Shown here piece by piece: positions 33,831 through 43,387 of a stretch of 64,000 nucleotides of DNA (its first letter is position 1; each line of letters begins with the position of its first letter). The DNA comes from Neomegalonema perideroedes DSM 15528 (GTDB lineage Bacteria; Pseudomonadota; Alphaproteobacteria; Rhodobacterales; Rhodobacteraceae), in contig NZ_KB893654.1 in NCBI RefSeq assembly GCF_000374145.1, positions 124,001-188,000 on the forward strand, given 5' to 3'. The notes under the pieces are model-generated. The model was not told where the DNA came from, made no database searches, and was given only the letters and a program-made list of their open reading frames with translations. The translations under genes were made by a program, and so were the position numbers.

Positions 33831-34667
33831 ATGTCCGCCATTCCCGAACTCACGCTTAATGACGGAACGACCCTCCCGGCCGTCGGCTTCGGAACCTATC
33901 CTTTGCGCGGATCGGCGGGGGTGGAGGCCGTGGTTTCGGCTCTGGAGGTCGGCTATCGGCTGATCGATTCCGCCTTCAACTACGAAAACGAGGGCGCGGT
34001 GGGCGAGGCCCTCCGGCGGAGCGGCTTGCCGCGCGCGGATCTGCGGATCGCCTCCAAGCTGCCGGGGCGCCGCCAGCGCTATCAGGAGGCTCTGAACACG
34101 GTCGAGGAATCGCTCTGGCGGGCGGGGCTGGATTATTACGACCTCTATCTGATCCATTGGCCGAACCCCAAGCAGGGGCTTTACGTCGAGGCTTGGCGGG
34201 CTCTGCTGGAGGCGAAAAGCCGGGGCTGGATCCGTTCCGTCGGCGTGTCGAACTTCCTGCCGGAGCATCTCGACGCGCTCATCTCCGAGACGGGCGTCGC
34301 GCCGAGCGTCAATCAGATCGAATTGCACCCCGCCTTTCCTCAGGCCGAGCAGCGGGCCGCCGACAAGGCGCGCGGGATCGTCACGGAATCCTGGTCGCCG
34401 CTGGGGCGCGGGGGGAGTCTGGGAGATCCGACCCTCCTGCGCATCGCCGAGGCCCATGGCAAAAGCCCCGGACAAATCGTCTTGCGCTGGCAGGCGCAAT
34501 TGGGCGCTCTGCCTTTGCCCAAAGCGGGATCGCGGGCCCGGCAGGCGGAGAATCTCGCGATCTTCGATTTCGCGCTGTCGGAGGCGGAGATGGCCGCGAT
34601 CACGGCGCTCGGGCGGCCGGACGGGCGGCTCAAGGGGCAAGACCCGGCGGTCTATGAAGAATTTTAA
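33831..34667 (+). CDS. aldo/keto reductase
   Basis: A 278-aa NADPH-dependent aldo/keto reductase, AKR5-like. The catalytic tetrad is visible: Asp in LIDSAFNYENE (with Tyr), Lys in IASKLPG and His in YLIHWPNP; SVGVSNF, VNQIELHP and the ITALGRPDGR C-terminal motif complete the family set. The substrate could be a diketogluconate-type sugar or a small aldehyde. It converges on the small membrane-protein gene, sharing TTAA of the two stops. Confidence 0.94.
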   Translation: MSAIPELTLNDGTTLPAVGFGTYPLRGSAGVEAVVSALEVGYRLIDSAFNYENEGAVGEALRRSGLPRADLRIASKLPGRRQRYQEALNTVEESLWRAGLDYYDLYLIHWPNPKQGLYVEAWRALLEAKSRGWIRSVGVSNFLPEHLDALISETGVAPSVNQIELHPAFPQAEQRAADKARGIVTESWSPLGRGGSLGDPTLLRIAEAHGKSPGQIVLRWQAQLGALPLPKAGSRARQAENLAIFDFALSEAEMAAITALGRPDGRLKGQDPAVYEEF

Positions 34668-34996
34668 GGCCGCAGGGCCTTGAAGCTCCACCAAGCGCAG
34701 ACGGCGGGCACGGCGGTGAAGATCGCCGTGAGCAGCAGAGGGGGGAAGCCTCCGCCGCCGAAGAGCCGGATCAGCGCCCAGAGCGCCGTCGCGGCGATCC
34801 AGAGCAGAATCGCGCAGGAGATTCCGAAATGGAGCCTCCGCCGATTCAGCTTCATCGCGAAGCCCTGAGCCGCCCCCAGAACCGCCAGAGCCACGGAGAG
34901 TCCGATCCCCGTCCGCGCGAGATAGATCCCCGCCGGAATCAGCAGGATCAGCGCCAGAAGATTGAGCGTGGAGGGCTTTTCCGTGAATTCGGGCAT
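34664..34996 (-). CDS. small membrane protein, unknown
   Basis: A 110-aa protein with three to four hydrophobic segments (LNLLALILLIPAGIYLA, LSVALAVLGAAQGFAM, FGISCAILLWIAATALWAL, PPLLLTAIFTAVPAVCAWW). The basic stretch KLNRRRLHF marks a cytoplasmic loop. The ATG at 34996 has AGGAAG before it and gives MPEFTEKP; an ATG 14 codons upstream has no such site. No family recognised. Confidence 0.75.
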   Translation of the reverse strand: MPEFTEKPSTLNLLALILLIPAGIYLARTGIGLSVALAVLGAAQGFAMKLNRRRLHFGISCAILLWIAATALWALIRLFGGGGFPPLLLTAIFTAVPAVCAWWSFKALRP

Positions 34997-35040
34997 GGGG
35001 CTTCCTGATGATCCTCGCATGGTCGAAGACATGGGCATAT

Positions 35041-35080
35041 AAAAGGAAAACGCCCTGAATCTCTATGAGGATTCAGGGCG
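35041..35080 (-). terminator. rho-independent terminator of argG
   Basis: CGCCCTGAATC (35051-35061) and GATTCAGGGCG (35070-35080) form an 11-base-pair perfect stem; on the minus strand it runs into TTTTCCTTTT. It lies 32 bases after the argG stop. Confidence 0.93.
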
Positions 35081-35111
35081 CTCCCGCAAAGTTCACAGCT
35101 GACGAAAAGCC

Positions 35112-36344
35112 TCAGCCCTTCTTCAGGCGCTGGTCGCGCATGGCGAGGAGCCGCAGCCGCAAGGCGTTGATCTTGATGAAGCCGCCGGCGTCCTTCTGGT
35201 CATAGGCGCCCTTGTCGTCCTCGAAGGTCACATGCTGCTCGCTATAGAGCGAGGCGGGCGAGGAGCGGCCCACCACGTTCACCGAGCCCTTATAGAGCTT
35301 CAAACGCACTTCGCCCGTGACATGCTCCTGAGACTTGTCGATCAGGGCCTGAAGCATCTCGCGCTCGGGGCTGAACCAATAGCCGTTATAAATCAGCTCG
35401 GCGTAGCGGGGCATCAGCTCGTCCTTCAGATGGGCCGCGCCGCGGTCCAGCGTGATGGATTCGATGCCGCGATGGGCCGCCAAGAGCACCGTGCCGCCGG
35501 GAGTCTCATAGACGCCGCGCGACTTCATGCCGACGTAACGGCCCTCCACGAGGTCCAGACGGCCCACGCCATGAGCCCCGCCGATCTCGTTGAGCTTGGT
35601 CAGCAGGCTCGCCGGAGAGAGCTTCACGCCGTCCACCGAGACCGCGTCGCCCTTCTCGAAGCCGATGGTCACGTATTGGGGCGTATCCGGCGCCTTCTCG
35701 GGATCGACGGTGCGCTGATACACGATGTCGGGCGCCTCCTCGGCGGGATCCTCCAGCACTTTGCCTTCCGAAGAGGTGTGCAGAAGATTGGCGTCCACCG
35801 AGAAAGGCGCGTCGCCGCGCTTGTCGCGCGGAACCGGAACCTGATGCTTCTCGGCCCATTCGATCAGCTTGGTGCGCGAGGTCAGATCCCATTCGCGCCA
35901 AGGGGCGATCACCCGGATGTCAGGCTGAAGGGCGTAGGCGGAAAGCTCGAAGCGCACCTGATCATTGCCCTTGCCGGTGGCGCCGTGCGCCACGGCGTCG
36001 GCGCCCGAGGCGCGGGCGATCTCGACCAGATGCTTCGAGATCAGAGGCCGCGCGATGGAGGTGCCGAGCAGATAAAGCCCTTCATATTGGGCGTTGGCGC
36101 GGAACATCGGGAAGACGAAATCCCGCACGAATTCTTCGCGCAGATCCTTGATGTGGATGTTCTCGGGCTTGATGCCGAGGGTCAGGGCCTTCTGACGCGC
36201 GGGCTCCAGCTCCTCGCCTTGTCCGAGATCGGCGGTGAAGGTGACCACCTCGCAGCCGTATTCGGTTTGCAGCCATTTCAGAATGATCGAGGTGTCGAGG
36301 CCGCCGGAATAGGCGAGCACGACCTTCTTGGGCTTGGACGACAT
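35112..36344 (-). CDS. argG: argininosuccinate synthase
   Basis: Joins citrulline and aspartate with ATP in arginine synthesis. The 410-aa product shows the ATP-pyrophosphatase P-loop AYSGGLDTS (10-18), [17 protein letters not shown], and the [11 protein letters not shown] and [10 protein letters not shown] blocks. The chosen ATG at 36344 gives [15 protein letters not shown] with a GAGGGG site; the frame runs 21 codons further up without similarity. Confidence 0.98.
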   Translation of the reverse strand: MSSKPKKVVLAYSGGLDTSIILKWLQTEYGCEVVTFTADLGQGEELEPARQKALTLGIKPENIHIKDLREEFVRDFVFPMFRANAQYEGLYLLGTSIARPLISKHLVEIARASGADAVAHGATGKGNDQVRFELSAYALQPDIRVIAPWREWDLTSRTKLIEWAEKHQVPVPRDKRGDAPFSVDANLLHTSSEGKVLEDPAEEAPDIVYQRTVDPEKAPDTPQYVTIGFEKGDAVSVDGVKLSPASLLTKLNEIGGAHGVGRLDLVEGRYVGMKSRGVYETPGGTVLLAAHRGIESITLDRGAAHLKDELMPRYAELIYNGYWFSPEREMLQALIDKSQEHVTGEVRLKLYKGSVNVVGRSSPASLYSEQHVTFEDDKGAYDQKDAGGFIKINALRLRLLAMRDQRLKKG

Positions 36345-36450
36345 GGAGACCCCTCGGAGAGATGCTTTCGTTCCCGTGGGTTTACGAAATCGTCCGGTTC
36401 TGAGCAAGGGGAGGCGCGTCGCGCGGCTTTGAAGCTCAGGGTTCCGAGCT

Positions 36451-36954
36451 TCAGGGTTCGGGGGGAGCGCCCGCGCCGCCGCGCCGCAGCGGCTTGACGG
36501 CCAGTTCGCCGTTGCGATGGCCGGTCACGATCAGCGGCGCGCCCGAGGGGACGGCCTCGCCCTCCTCCAGCCGCGCGCGCCACATGATGCCGTCCACCTG
36601 CACGGTGCCGCGCCCCGCGACGAATTCGCCGTTGGCCAGAGTCTCGCGGCCCAGAACGCGGCCCATGCGGTCGTTGATGCCCTCGGCGGCCTTATCGTCG
36701 CGCCAAGGAGCCGAGAGCCGCCGCGCCGAAATCCCCAGCGCGAAGGCCAGAGCCGCGAAAGTCAGAAGTTGGCCGTTCAGGCTCGGCAGAAGCGGCGGAT
36801 AGACCGCCAGAACCGCCGCCACCAAAAGCGCCGCCGTCGCCGGACCGGCGAGGAAGAAATCCCCGCTGAAGGTCTCCGCGATCATCAGCAGCAGCCCCAG
36901 GATGATCCATCCCCAGACCGCGTGCGAATTCATGAAGTCGAGAATGACGTCCAT
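36451..36954 (-). CDS. NfeD family membrane protein
   Basis: A 167-aa short-form NfeD protein: three transmembrane segments (about 12-70) and a C-terminal OB-fold beta-barrel ([43 protein letters not shown]). It lies directly downstream of the SPFH gene, 56 bases away, and the pair NfeD-SPFH is a widely conserved operon thought to act in membrane microdomains and protein quality control. Confidence 0.93.
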   Translation of the reverse strand: MDVILDFMNSHAVWGWIILGLLLMIAETFSGDFFLAGPATAALLVAAVLAVYPPLLPSLNGQLLTFAALAFALGISARRLSAPWRDDKAAEGINDRMGRVLGRETLANGEFVAGRGTVQVDGIMWRARLEEGEAVPSGAPLIVTGHRNGELAVKPLRRGGAGAPPEP

Positions 36955-37010
36955 GGAGCTCCCCCAGATCGAAAATGCGGCCGGACGCCTCCGGCCCGGC
37001 CGGATCGCGC

Positions 37011-37976
37011 TCAGGCGCCCGGCTTGCCGCCCGGCGGAACGGCGCCCGTCGCCTTGAGCAGCTCCGTCACGCCCGAGACGCTGCCCAGAATCCCCGAGGC
37101 CTCCAGCGGCATCATGATGATCTTGGAGTTGTTCGCGCTGGCCATGTCCTTGAGCGAATCCACGTATTTCTGCGCCACGAAGTACTGAATGGCCTGAACG
37201 CCGTGGGCGCCGATGGATTCCGACACCACGCGGGTGGCCTCGGCTTCGGCGATGGCGGCGCGCTCGCGGGCTTCGGCGTCGCGGAAGGCGGCTTCGCGGC
37301 GGCCCTCGGCGGCGCGGATCGCGGCCTCCTTCTCGCCCTCGGCGCGCAGAACCGCCGATTGCTTGGCGCCCTCGGCCTTCAGAACCGCCGATTGCTTGGC
37401 GCCTTCGGCTTCGAGGATCTCGGCGCGCTTGTCGCGCTCGGCCTTCATCTGACGGGCCATGGAATCGGCGATGTCGGGCGGCGGCGAGAGATCGCGGATC
37501 TCGACGCGGGTCACCTTCACGCCCCAGACGTGGGTCGCTTCGTCGATGGCGTCGAGCAGGCGCTTGTTGATCTCGTCGCGGCGGGTGAGCACGTCGTCCA
37601 GCTCCATGCCGCCGATCACCGTGCGGATGTTGCTGATCGCGAGGTTGATGATGGCGCTCGCGAGGTTGCCCACCTCATAGGCGGCGGCGCTGGCGTCGAG
37701 GATCTGGAAGAAGACCACGGCGTCGGTGCGCACCATCACGTTGTCGCGGGTGATGACGTCCTGTTCGGGCACGTCGAGCAGCTCCTCCTTCATCGAGAGG
37801 CGCTTGCCGACGTTGTCCACATAGGGCACCAGCAGATTCAGGCCCGGCTGCAGCGTGCGCGTATAGCGGCCGAAGCGCTCGACGGTCCATTGTTCGCCCT
37901 GCGGGACGGTCCGGACGGCGAGAAAAAGGGTGATCAGCACCAAGGCGACCAAGACGAGAATGGCGACCAGCTCCAC
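37011..37976 (-). CDS. SPFH domain/band 7 family protein (stomatin-like, QmcA type)
   Basis: A 321-aa membrane-anchored scaffold. An N-terminal membrane segment (3-22) is followed by the SPFH domain (VPQGEQWTVERFGRYTRTLQPGLN, DVITRDNVMVRTDAVVF). The C-terminal coiled region contains a tandem EGAKQSAVLKA / EGAKQSAVLRA / EGEKEAAIRAA / EGRREAAFRDA, an 11-residue repeat that builds the oligomer. Starts at GTG with GGGAG 10 bases upstream. Forms an operon with the NfeD gene. Confidence 0.94.
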   Translation of the reverse strand: MELVAILVLVALVLITLFLAVRTVPQGEQWTVERFGRYTRTLQPGLNLLVPYVDNVGKRLSMKEELLDVPEQDVITRDNVMVRTDAVVFFQILDASAAAYEVGNLASAIINLAISNIRTVIGGMELDDVLTRRDEINKRLLDAIDEATHVWGVKVTRVEIRDLSPPPDIADSMARQMKAERDKRAEILEAEGAKQSAVLKAEGAKQSAVLRAEGEKEAAIRAAEGRREAAFRDAEARERAAIAEAEATRVVSESIGAHGVQAIQYFVAQKYVDSLKDMASANNSKIIMMPLEASGILGSVSGVTELLKATGAVPPGGKPGA

Positions 37977-38006
37977 GATCCGGCTCCCGAAAAGACATTT
38001 GAGGGA

Positions 38007-38023
38007 GGACCGCGGAGCGGTCC
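38007..38023. other. 7-bp hairpin upstream of the SPFH gene
   Basis: GGACCGC and GCGGTCC pair around GGA. It lies in the 235-bp gap between the divergent SPFH and epimerase genes, in the SPFH leader. No other feature is evident in the gap. Confidence 0.3.
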
Positions 38024-38211
38024 GGCTTTCTCCGCAAAATAGTCGAAAGAACCTTACCTCTCAATTGCGCAAAGGGGGGCGAAACGCCTTGCGCGCGAGA
38101 TTCGCGTCTGAAATCGGCGGAAGACGAGGGAATCGGGGGCGCGCTTTCGTCGCCTTGCCGCCGAAGAAAGAGCGGGATAAGCCTCGCGCGGACCCCAGAG
38201 GGAGCGCAGCC

Positions 38212-38616
38212 ATGATCGGTCGTCTGAACCATGTCGCCATCGTTTCGCCGGATCTGGCCGCCTCGGCCCGGCAATATAAGGAGGTCTTCGGCGCGAAGGT
38301 CTCCGAGCCCAAAGCCATGCCGGAGCATGGCGTGACGGTGGTTTTCGTCGAATTGCCCAACACCAAGGTCGAGCTGATGGAGCCCCTCGGGGCGGAGTCG
38401 ACCGTGGCGGGCTTCCTCGCCAAAAATCCGGCGGGCGGAATGCATCACGTCTGCTATGAGGTCGAGGACATCCGCGCCGCCCGCGACGAGCTGAAGGCCA
38501 AAGGCGCCCGCGTCCTCGGCGACGGAGAGCCCAAGATCGGCGCTCACGGGAATCCGGTGCTCTTTCTGCATCCCAAGGACTTCAACGGCGTGCTCGTGGA
38601 GCTGGAGCAGGTCTGA
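38212..38616 (+). CDS. mce: methylmalonyl-CoA epimerase
   Basis: Interconverts (2S)- and (2R)-methylmalonyl-CoA in propionyl-CoA breakdown. The 134-aa VOC-fold protein has metal ligands His in RLNHVAI, His in GGMHHVCYEV and Glu in VLVELEQV, with VELMEPLG and FLHPKDFNG in the family positions. The ATG at 38212 follows GAGGGAG. The following DUF1467 gene is its usual alphaproteobacterial neighbour. Confidence 0.95.
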   Translation: MIGRLNHVAIVSPDLAASARQYKEVFGAKVSEPKAMPEHGVTVVFVELPNTKVELMEPLGAESTVAGFLAKNPAGGMHHVCYEVEDIRAARDELKAKGARVLGDGEPKIGAHGNPVLFLHPKDFNGVLVELEQV

Positions 38617-38648
38617 TCCCTGCGGCCGATGAGAAGGAGGCTTAAGCC

Positions 38649-38990
38649 ATGGCGGTGACCTCGGCCATCGTGATGTTCGCGGTGATCTGGTGGCTCGCGC
38701 TGCTCTGCATCCTGCCCTTCAACACGCGCAGCCAAGAGGAGGCCGGGGAGATCGTCCCCGGCACGCCCGCCAGCGCGCCGGAGAATCCGCGCATCGGGCG
38801 CACCCTGCTCTGGACCACCGGATTGACGGTGGCGCTCTGGTCGGCGCTGTTCTTCGGCATGCAGGCCACGGGCTGGAGCCTGCGGGATCTGGCCGAGCCG
38901 CCCGACTACACCGCGCCGCGCGAATCCTGGCGTCCCGCCGGGACGCATCCGGCGGGAGCGGCGGGGAGCGAAGGCGCGACTTCTCCCTGA
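38649..38990 (+). CDS. DUF1467 family membrane protein
   Basis: A 113-aa protein with two transmembrane segments (SAIVMFAVIWWLALLCILPF and LLWTTGLTVALWSALFFGM) separated by the conserved loop ending in PENPRIG. The start has AAGGAGG ahead. The C-terminal 35 residues are Pro/Gly/Ala-rich and are read from DNA that also encodes, on the other strand, the end of the glycosyltransferase; the tail is therefore less certain than the membrane part. Function unknown. Confidence 0.88.
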   Translation: MAVTSAIVMFAVIWWLALLCILPFNTRSQEEAGEIVPGTPASAPENPRIGRTLLWTTGLTVALWSALFFGMQATGWSLRDLAEPPDYTAPRESWRPAGTHPAGAAGSEGATSP

Positions 38991-40471
38991 TCGAAGCCGT
39001 GGGCCGTCTTCTCCCAGAGGAAGGCGGAGCGCGGCAGCTGACTCGCGGCCCGCAGCGCCGCGAGAGGGCCGAAGATCCCAAGATAAAGGGGCAGAAGCGG
39101 CGCCCAGAAGGCGAAGCGCAGGCCGTAGCCGCGCCATGCGCCCCAAAAGGCCATGCCGGTCGCCACGCCCTGACCCGCCCAGAAGAGCGTCTCCAGAACC
39201 CGCCCGACCCGCTCCGGCAGGGTTCCGCTCCAAGGGGCCTCGCCCGCGATCAGCAGCCAGGCCAGCGCCGTCAGATGCAGCGGCAGAGCCAGATAGGCCA
39301 GAAAAGACCCGAGGGTCAGCGCGTTGAAGACCCAGAATCCCGCCGGGCCGATCTCGCGCCAGAGCCGGACGGGATCGCGCATATGGACGATCCAGGTCAC
39401 GAGGAAGCCCTTGATCCAGCGGGTTCTTTGCCGGATCCAGGCGCGCGGCGTCAAAACCGCCTCCTCTTTGGTGAGGGAGTCGAGCGTCGCGGAGCGCCAG
39501 CCGCGCCGGGCCAGCTTGAAGCCGAGGTCGGCGTCCTCCGTGACGTTCCATGGATCCCATCCGCCGACCTCGCGCAGAGGCTCCGCGCGCAGATAGCAGG
39601 AGGTGCCGCCGAGCGGGATCGGACAGCCTAACCGCGTCAGAGCGGGCAGCAGCAGCCCGAACCAGCCCGCATATTCCAGAGCCAGACCGCGCGTCAGGCC
39701 GTTGGTGGAGGCGTTGTACCAGCCGAGCCGCGCCTGAAGACAAGCCGTCTCCGGCGGGGCCTGAGCGAAGGCCGCCGCGGCCTTGCGCAATTGATCCCGC
39801 TCCGGGCGGTCCTCGGCGTCGAGGACGCCGACGATGGTTCCGGCGGCTTCGGCCAAGCCCCAGTTCAAGGCGCGGGGCTTGGTGCGCGGCGCCCCATCCG
39901 GCACGACGATGAGCCGGATCCAATTCGGGGGACGCAAGGCGCGGAAGGCGGCGAAGGTCTCCAGATCGTCCTGCTCCAGCAGGATGAGGACTTCGAGGCG
40001 GTCGCGGGGATAATCCAGAGCCTGCAGCGCGGCGAGCAGATGCCGGGCGCTCGCGGCCTCGCGATAAAGCGCGATGAGCAGAGTGATTCGCGGCAGGATC
40101 TCCTGATCCGGCTCGCGGAGCGCGGAGGAGGGCGCGCGCGGAAAGCCGGCGACTCCCCAAGGCCGCAGCAAAGCCAGACGCAGCGCCAGAAATCCGAAAG
40201 TCAGCGCGCCCAGACCGAGAAAAAGCGCGGCTAAGGCGGTCAAGGGCGCGAGGGCGGCCAGAGTCAGCGCCCCGAGGAGCAGGGGAGACAAGGCCGCCTT
40301 CTGCCAGAAGGCGGCGCCCGTCTCGGCCCTGAGGCTCGGATCGGCGGCGGCGGAGACGAAGGCCGGCGAGGAGGCCGGGGCCTCAGGGGCGCGCGAAGAC
40401 TGCGGCTTCGGCCGGATGCGCGAAGCCGTTTTGCGCCCTGCGCGGCCGTCCTCTCCCGAATCTTTCGGCAC
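38906..40471 (-). CDS. family 2 glycosyltransferase, membrane-bound, processive type
   Basis: A 521-aa inner-membrane glycosyltransferase. The GT-A core has VVPDG, DAED, TEDADLG and the processive-type QRTRW (in IRQRTRWIKG). Two hydrophobic segments precede the core (about 65-110) and about four to five follow (FWVFNALTLGSFLAYLAL, LTALAWLLIA, FAFWAPLLPLYLGIFGPLAAL). The start GTG at 40471 has GGAGGGG; the open frame extends through carA antisense but that part is not expected to be coding. Product polysaccharide unknown. The last 85 bases overlap DUF1467 tail to tail. Confidence 0.88.
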   Translation of the reverse strand: MPKDSGEDGRAGRKTASRIRPKPQSSRAPEAPASSPAFVSAAADPSLRAETGAAFWQKAALSPLLLGALTLAALAPLTALAALFLGLGALTFGFLALRLALLRPWGVAGFPRAPSSALREPDQEILPRITLLIALYREAASARHLLAALQALDYPRDRLEVLILLEQDDLETFAAFRALRPPNWIRLIVVPDGAPRTKPRALNWGLAEAAGTIVGVLDAEDRPERDQLRKAAAAFAQAPPETACLQARLGWYNASTNGLTRGLALEYAGWFGLLLPALTRLGCPIPLGGTSCYLRAEPLREVGGWDPWNVTEDADLGFKLARRGWRSATLDSLTKEEAVLTPRAWIRQRTRWIKGFLVTWIVHMRDPVRLWREIGPAGFWVFNALTLGSFLAYLALPLHLTALAWLLIAGEAPWSGTLPERVGRVLETLFWAGQGVATGMAFWGAWRGYGLRFAFWAPLLPLYLGIFGPLAALRAASQLPRSAFLWEKTAHGFDQGEVAPSLPAAPAGCVPAGRQDSRGAV

Positions 40472-40541
40472 GTCCCCTCCGCGATCGCTCTCAGAGACGA
40501 GCGATGCGAAAGGATGGCCTTCGGAAGACGCAGGAGGCAAG

Positions 40542-40577
40542 AAAATCCGCCCATCAGGTGAGTCGTGGGCGGATTTT
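40542..40577. terminator. bidirectional-looking terminator between carA and the glycosyltransferase
   Basis: AAAATCCGCCCA (40542-40553) and TGGGCGGATTTT (40566-40577) form a 12-base-pair stem whose outer A-T pairs supply a U-tail. It lies eight bases after the carA stop and is best read as the carA terminator. Confidence 0.85.
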
Positions 40578-40584
40578 CCTCCAA

Positions 40585-41772
40585 TCAGCGAGCTTCGGCC
40601 ATATTGCGCGCGAAACGCTCGAAAAGATAAAAGCTGTCGCGCGGGCCGGGGCTGGCCTCCGGGTGATGCTGCACCGAGAAGACGCGGCCGTTTTTGGCGC
40701 TCACGCCGCAATTGGTCTTGTCGAAGAGCGAGACGTGAGTCTCCAGCACGCCTTCGGGCAGGCTCTCGGAATCCACGGTGAAGCCGTGGTTCATCGACAC
40801 GATCTCGACCTTGCCGGTCGAGAGCTCCTTGACCGGATGATTCGCGCCGTGATGGCCTTGCTTCATCTTCTTGGTCTTGGCGCCCAGAGCCAGAGCCAGC
40901 ATCTGATGGCCGAGGCAGACGCCGAAGATCGGGATGTCGCGGGCGATCACGCCCTGAATCATCGGCACGGCGTAGGCGCCGGTGGCTTCGGGGTCTCCGG
41001 GGCCGTTGGAGAGGAAGACGCCGTCGGGCTTCTGAGCCAGCACCTGCTCCAGATCCGCCGAGGCGGGCAGGACGGTGACGTCGGCGCCGATCTCCACGAG
41101 GCAGCGCAGGATGTTGCGTTTGGCGCCGTAGTCCAGCGCCGTCACCCGATAGCGCGGCTTGGGGGCCGGGACATGGCCTTTCGGCCAGATCCAGCGGGCT
41201 TCGCTCCATTTATAGCTCTGGGCGCAGCTCACCTGCTTGGCGAGATCCGCCCCCACGAGGCCCTTCCAGGCCCTGGCCTTGGCGATCAGGGCCTCGATGT
41301 CGAAATTCCCCTCGGGGTCGTAGGCGAGGGCGGCGTGGGGCATGCCCTGATCGCGGATCAGGCGGGTCAGGCGCCGGGTGTCCAGACCCGCCACGCCGAT
41401 CCGGCCGCGCTTGGCCAGCCAGGAATCGAGGGTCTCCAGAGCCCGCCAGTTCGAGGGCTCGGTGGGATCGAGCTTCACCACCATGCCGAGGGCCGCCGCG
41501 TCGGCGGATTCGTCGTCCTCGGGGGTCACGCCCGTATTGCCGATATGGGGGAAGGTGAAGGCCACGATCTGCTCGGCGTATGAGGGATCGGTCATGATCT
41601 CCTGATAGCCGGTCATGGCGGTGTTGAAGCAGAGTTCGCCGACCTTCTCGCCGGGCGCGCCGAAGCCGCGTCCGTAAAAGACCTGCCCGTCGGCGAGGAC
41701 CAGAACGGCGGTGGGGCGGCGGAGGTCCTGAGAAGCTCCGGGCGCGGCGGTTTCGGCGGAATTTTGAGTCAT
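40585..41772 (-). CDS. carA: carbamoyl-phosphate synthase small subunit
   Basis: Glutaminase subunit supplying ammonia for carbamoyl phosphate (arginine and pyrimidines). The 395-aa protein has the N-terminal CarA domain (VLVLADGQVFYGRGFG, FNTAMTGYQEIMTDPSY) and a class I amidotransferase with Cys in FGVCLGHQM and His/Glu in VQHHPEASPGP. The ATG at 41772 gives MTQNSAETAAP; the frame runs 25 codons further up. carB is not in the window. Confidence 0.97.
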   Translation of the reverse strand: MTQNSAETAAPGASQDLRRPTAVLVLADGQVFYGRGFGAPGEKVGELCFNTAMTGYQEIMTDPSYAEQIVAFTFPHIGNTGVTPEDDESADAAALGMVVKLDPTEPSNWRALETLDSWLAKRGRIGVAGLDTRRLTRLIRDQGMPHAALAYDPEGNFDIEALIAKARAWKGLVGADLAKQVSCAQSYKWSEARWIWPKGHVPAPKPRYRVTALDYGAKRNILRCLVEIGADVTVLPASADLEQVLAQKPDGVFLSNGPGDPEATGAYAVPMIQGVIARDIPIFGVCLGHQMLALALGAKTKKMKQGHHGANHPVKELSTGKVEIVSMNHGFTVDSESLPEGVLETHVSLFDKTNCGVSAKNGRVFSVQHHPEASPGPRDSFYLFERFARNMAEAR

Positions 41773-41983
41773 GGCGCGTCTCCGGAAAAGCGAAAGGCCC
41801 TGCATCGGCGCCGCGGGACTTTTCCCGGCGTCGCGGGCGCGCCTCATGTAACGCCCGTCGCCCGGAGCGTCAAGGAAAGGCCCCGCCCGCGGGGCAGGCG
41901 CCCGGCGGCCTGCGGCGCGGCTTTGCGTCGCGCGCGCGAGGGCTATATAACCAGCGGTTCAAGAATTCGGGAGGATTCGCTTC

Positions 41984-42451
41984 ATGTCGCAGCCCGCGCC
42001 GCGCCTTGCGCTCAACGCCGCTTTGAAACAGGCCATGCTCGCGCGCGACGCGGCCCGGCTCTCGACCATCCGCATGATGATCGCCGAGATCCTCAAAGCC
42101 GACGTCGAGGCGCGGGGCGCCGGCGCCAAAGAGGCCGCCGACGCGGATCTGCTGTCGGCTTTCGCCAAGCTCGCCAAAAGAGGCGAAGACTCCATCGCGC
42201 AATATGAGGCGGGCGGACGTCAGGATCTCGCCGATAAGGAGCGCGCCGAAATCGCGGTGATCCGCGAATTCCTGCCTCAGCCCCTGACCCCTGAGCAGAC
42301 CGCCGAAGCCGTGCGCGCCGCCGTGGCCGAAACCGGCGCCTCCGGCCCCCGCGACATGGGCAGGGTCATGGCCGCGCTCAAGGCCGCCCATGGGAGCCGC
42401 CTCGACATGGGCGCGGTCGGGCCTTTGGTCAAAGCGGCGCTCGCCGGATGA
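41984..42451 (+). CDS. GatB/YqeY domain protein
   Basis: A 155-aa YqeY protein, helical, related to the tail domain of GatB. ALKQAMLARDAARLSTIRMMIAEI, SIAQYEAGGRQDLADKERAEIAVIREFLPQPL and GPRDMGRVMAALKA are family blocks. Role unknown, possibly tRNA-linked. Divergent from carA, as in many alphaproteobacteria, and overlaps the YicC gene by ATGA. Confidence 0.95.
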   Translation: MSQPAPRLALNAALKQAMLARDAARLSTIRMMIAEILKADVEARGAGAKEAADADLLSAFAKLAKRGEDSIAQYEAGGRQDLADKERAEIAVIREFLPQPLTPEQTAEAVRAAVAETGASGPRDMGRVMAALKAAHGSRLDMGAVGPLVKAALAG

Positions 42452-43359
42452 GCCGCCTGCGCGCCGCCGCTCAGCCGGGCGAGACTCAAAGCATGACCGG
42501 ATTCGCCGCCGCCGAAGGCGAGGCGGGCGGCCTGCGCTGGCGCTGGGAGCTGCGCAGCGTCAACGGGCGGGGGCTGGAGATCCGCCTGAGGCTGCCCCAT
42601 GGCTGGGATTCGCTCGAACCCGACGTGCGGGCCGCCGCTCAGGCCCGTTTCGAGCGCGGTTCGCTCATGGCGAGCCTCAATCTCGCGCCCGTCGCCGCCG
42701 GAGGCGCCGCCGAGGGCGAGGAGTTCGCCCGCGCCGCCCGTCGGGTGGCCGCCGCGCGCAAGGCTCTGGAGGCTCTGGGCCTGCCGCTCGCGCCGGTCGC
42801 GGCGGAGGCGCTGCTCGCGCTGGAGACCCAGCGCCCCGTCGAGGCCGCGCCGAGCCCCGCGCTCACGCAGGCCCTGCGCATCGGCTTCGACGACGCGCTG
42901 CAGGGCCTCGCGGCCGCCCGCAAGGCCGAGGGCGCGCGGCTCAAGACCACCCTCGCGGGCCATGTGGCGACGGTCGCGCGGCTCGCCGCCAAAGCCGAAG
43001 CCGAAGCCGCCGAGGCCGGACTCGCCGCCGCCGCGACGCTCAGGACTCAGGTCGAGGCGCTGATGGAGACGCGCGGCGAGCTTGATCCGGCGCGTCTGGC
43101 GCAGGAATTGGCGCTTCTGGCGGTGAAATCCGACGTGCGCGAGGAGATCGACCGTCTGCGCGCCCACGCCGCCGCCGCCGAGGCGCTGTTGGAGCAAGGC
43201 GGCGCCGTCGGGCGCAAGCTGGACTTCCTCGCTCAGGAGTTCAACCGCGAGGCCAATACGCTTTGCGCGAAATCGCCCTCTCTGGAGCTGACGCGGACGG
43301 GGCTCGATCTGAAGCTCGCCATAGATCAGCTGCGCGAGCAGGCCCAGAACCTCGAATGA
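42448..43359 (+). CDS. YicC/YloC family endoribonuclease
   Basis: A 303-aa protein of the YicC family, recently shown in other bacteria to be endoribonucleases. SMTGFAAAEG, WELRSVNGRGLEIRLRLP and, at the C-terminus, VGRKLDFLAQEFNREANTLCAKS are diagnostic. The start at 42448 overlaps the YqeY stop; the classic MTGF Met is 15 codons inside (42493), so a shorter form is possible. gmk follows after 28 bases, the usual order yicC-gmk. Confidence 0.95.
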   Translation: MSRLRAAAQPGETQSMTGFAAAEGEAGGLRWRWELRSVNGRGLEIRLRLPHGWDSLEPDVRAAAQARFERGSLMASLNLAPVAAGGAAEGEEFARAARRVAAARKALEALGLPLAPVAAEALLALETQRPVEAAPSPALTQALRIGFDDALQGLAAARKAEGARLKTTLAGHVATVARLAAKAEAEAAEAGLAAAATLRTQVEALMETRGELDPARLAQELALLAVKSDVREEIDRLRAHAAAAEALLEQGGAVGRKLDFLAQEFNREANTLCAKSPSLELTRTGLDLKLAIDQLREQAQNLE

Positions 43360-43387
43360 TCCTCCCTTCACGGAAAGACCGCCGCTC

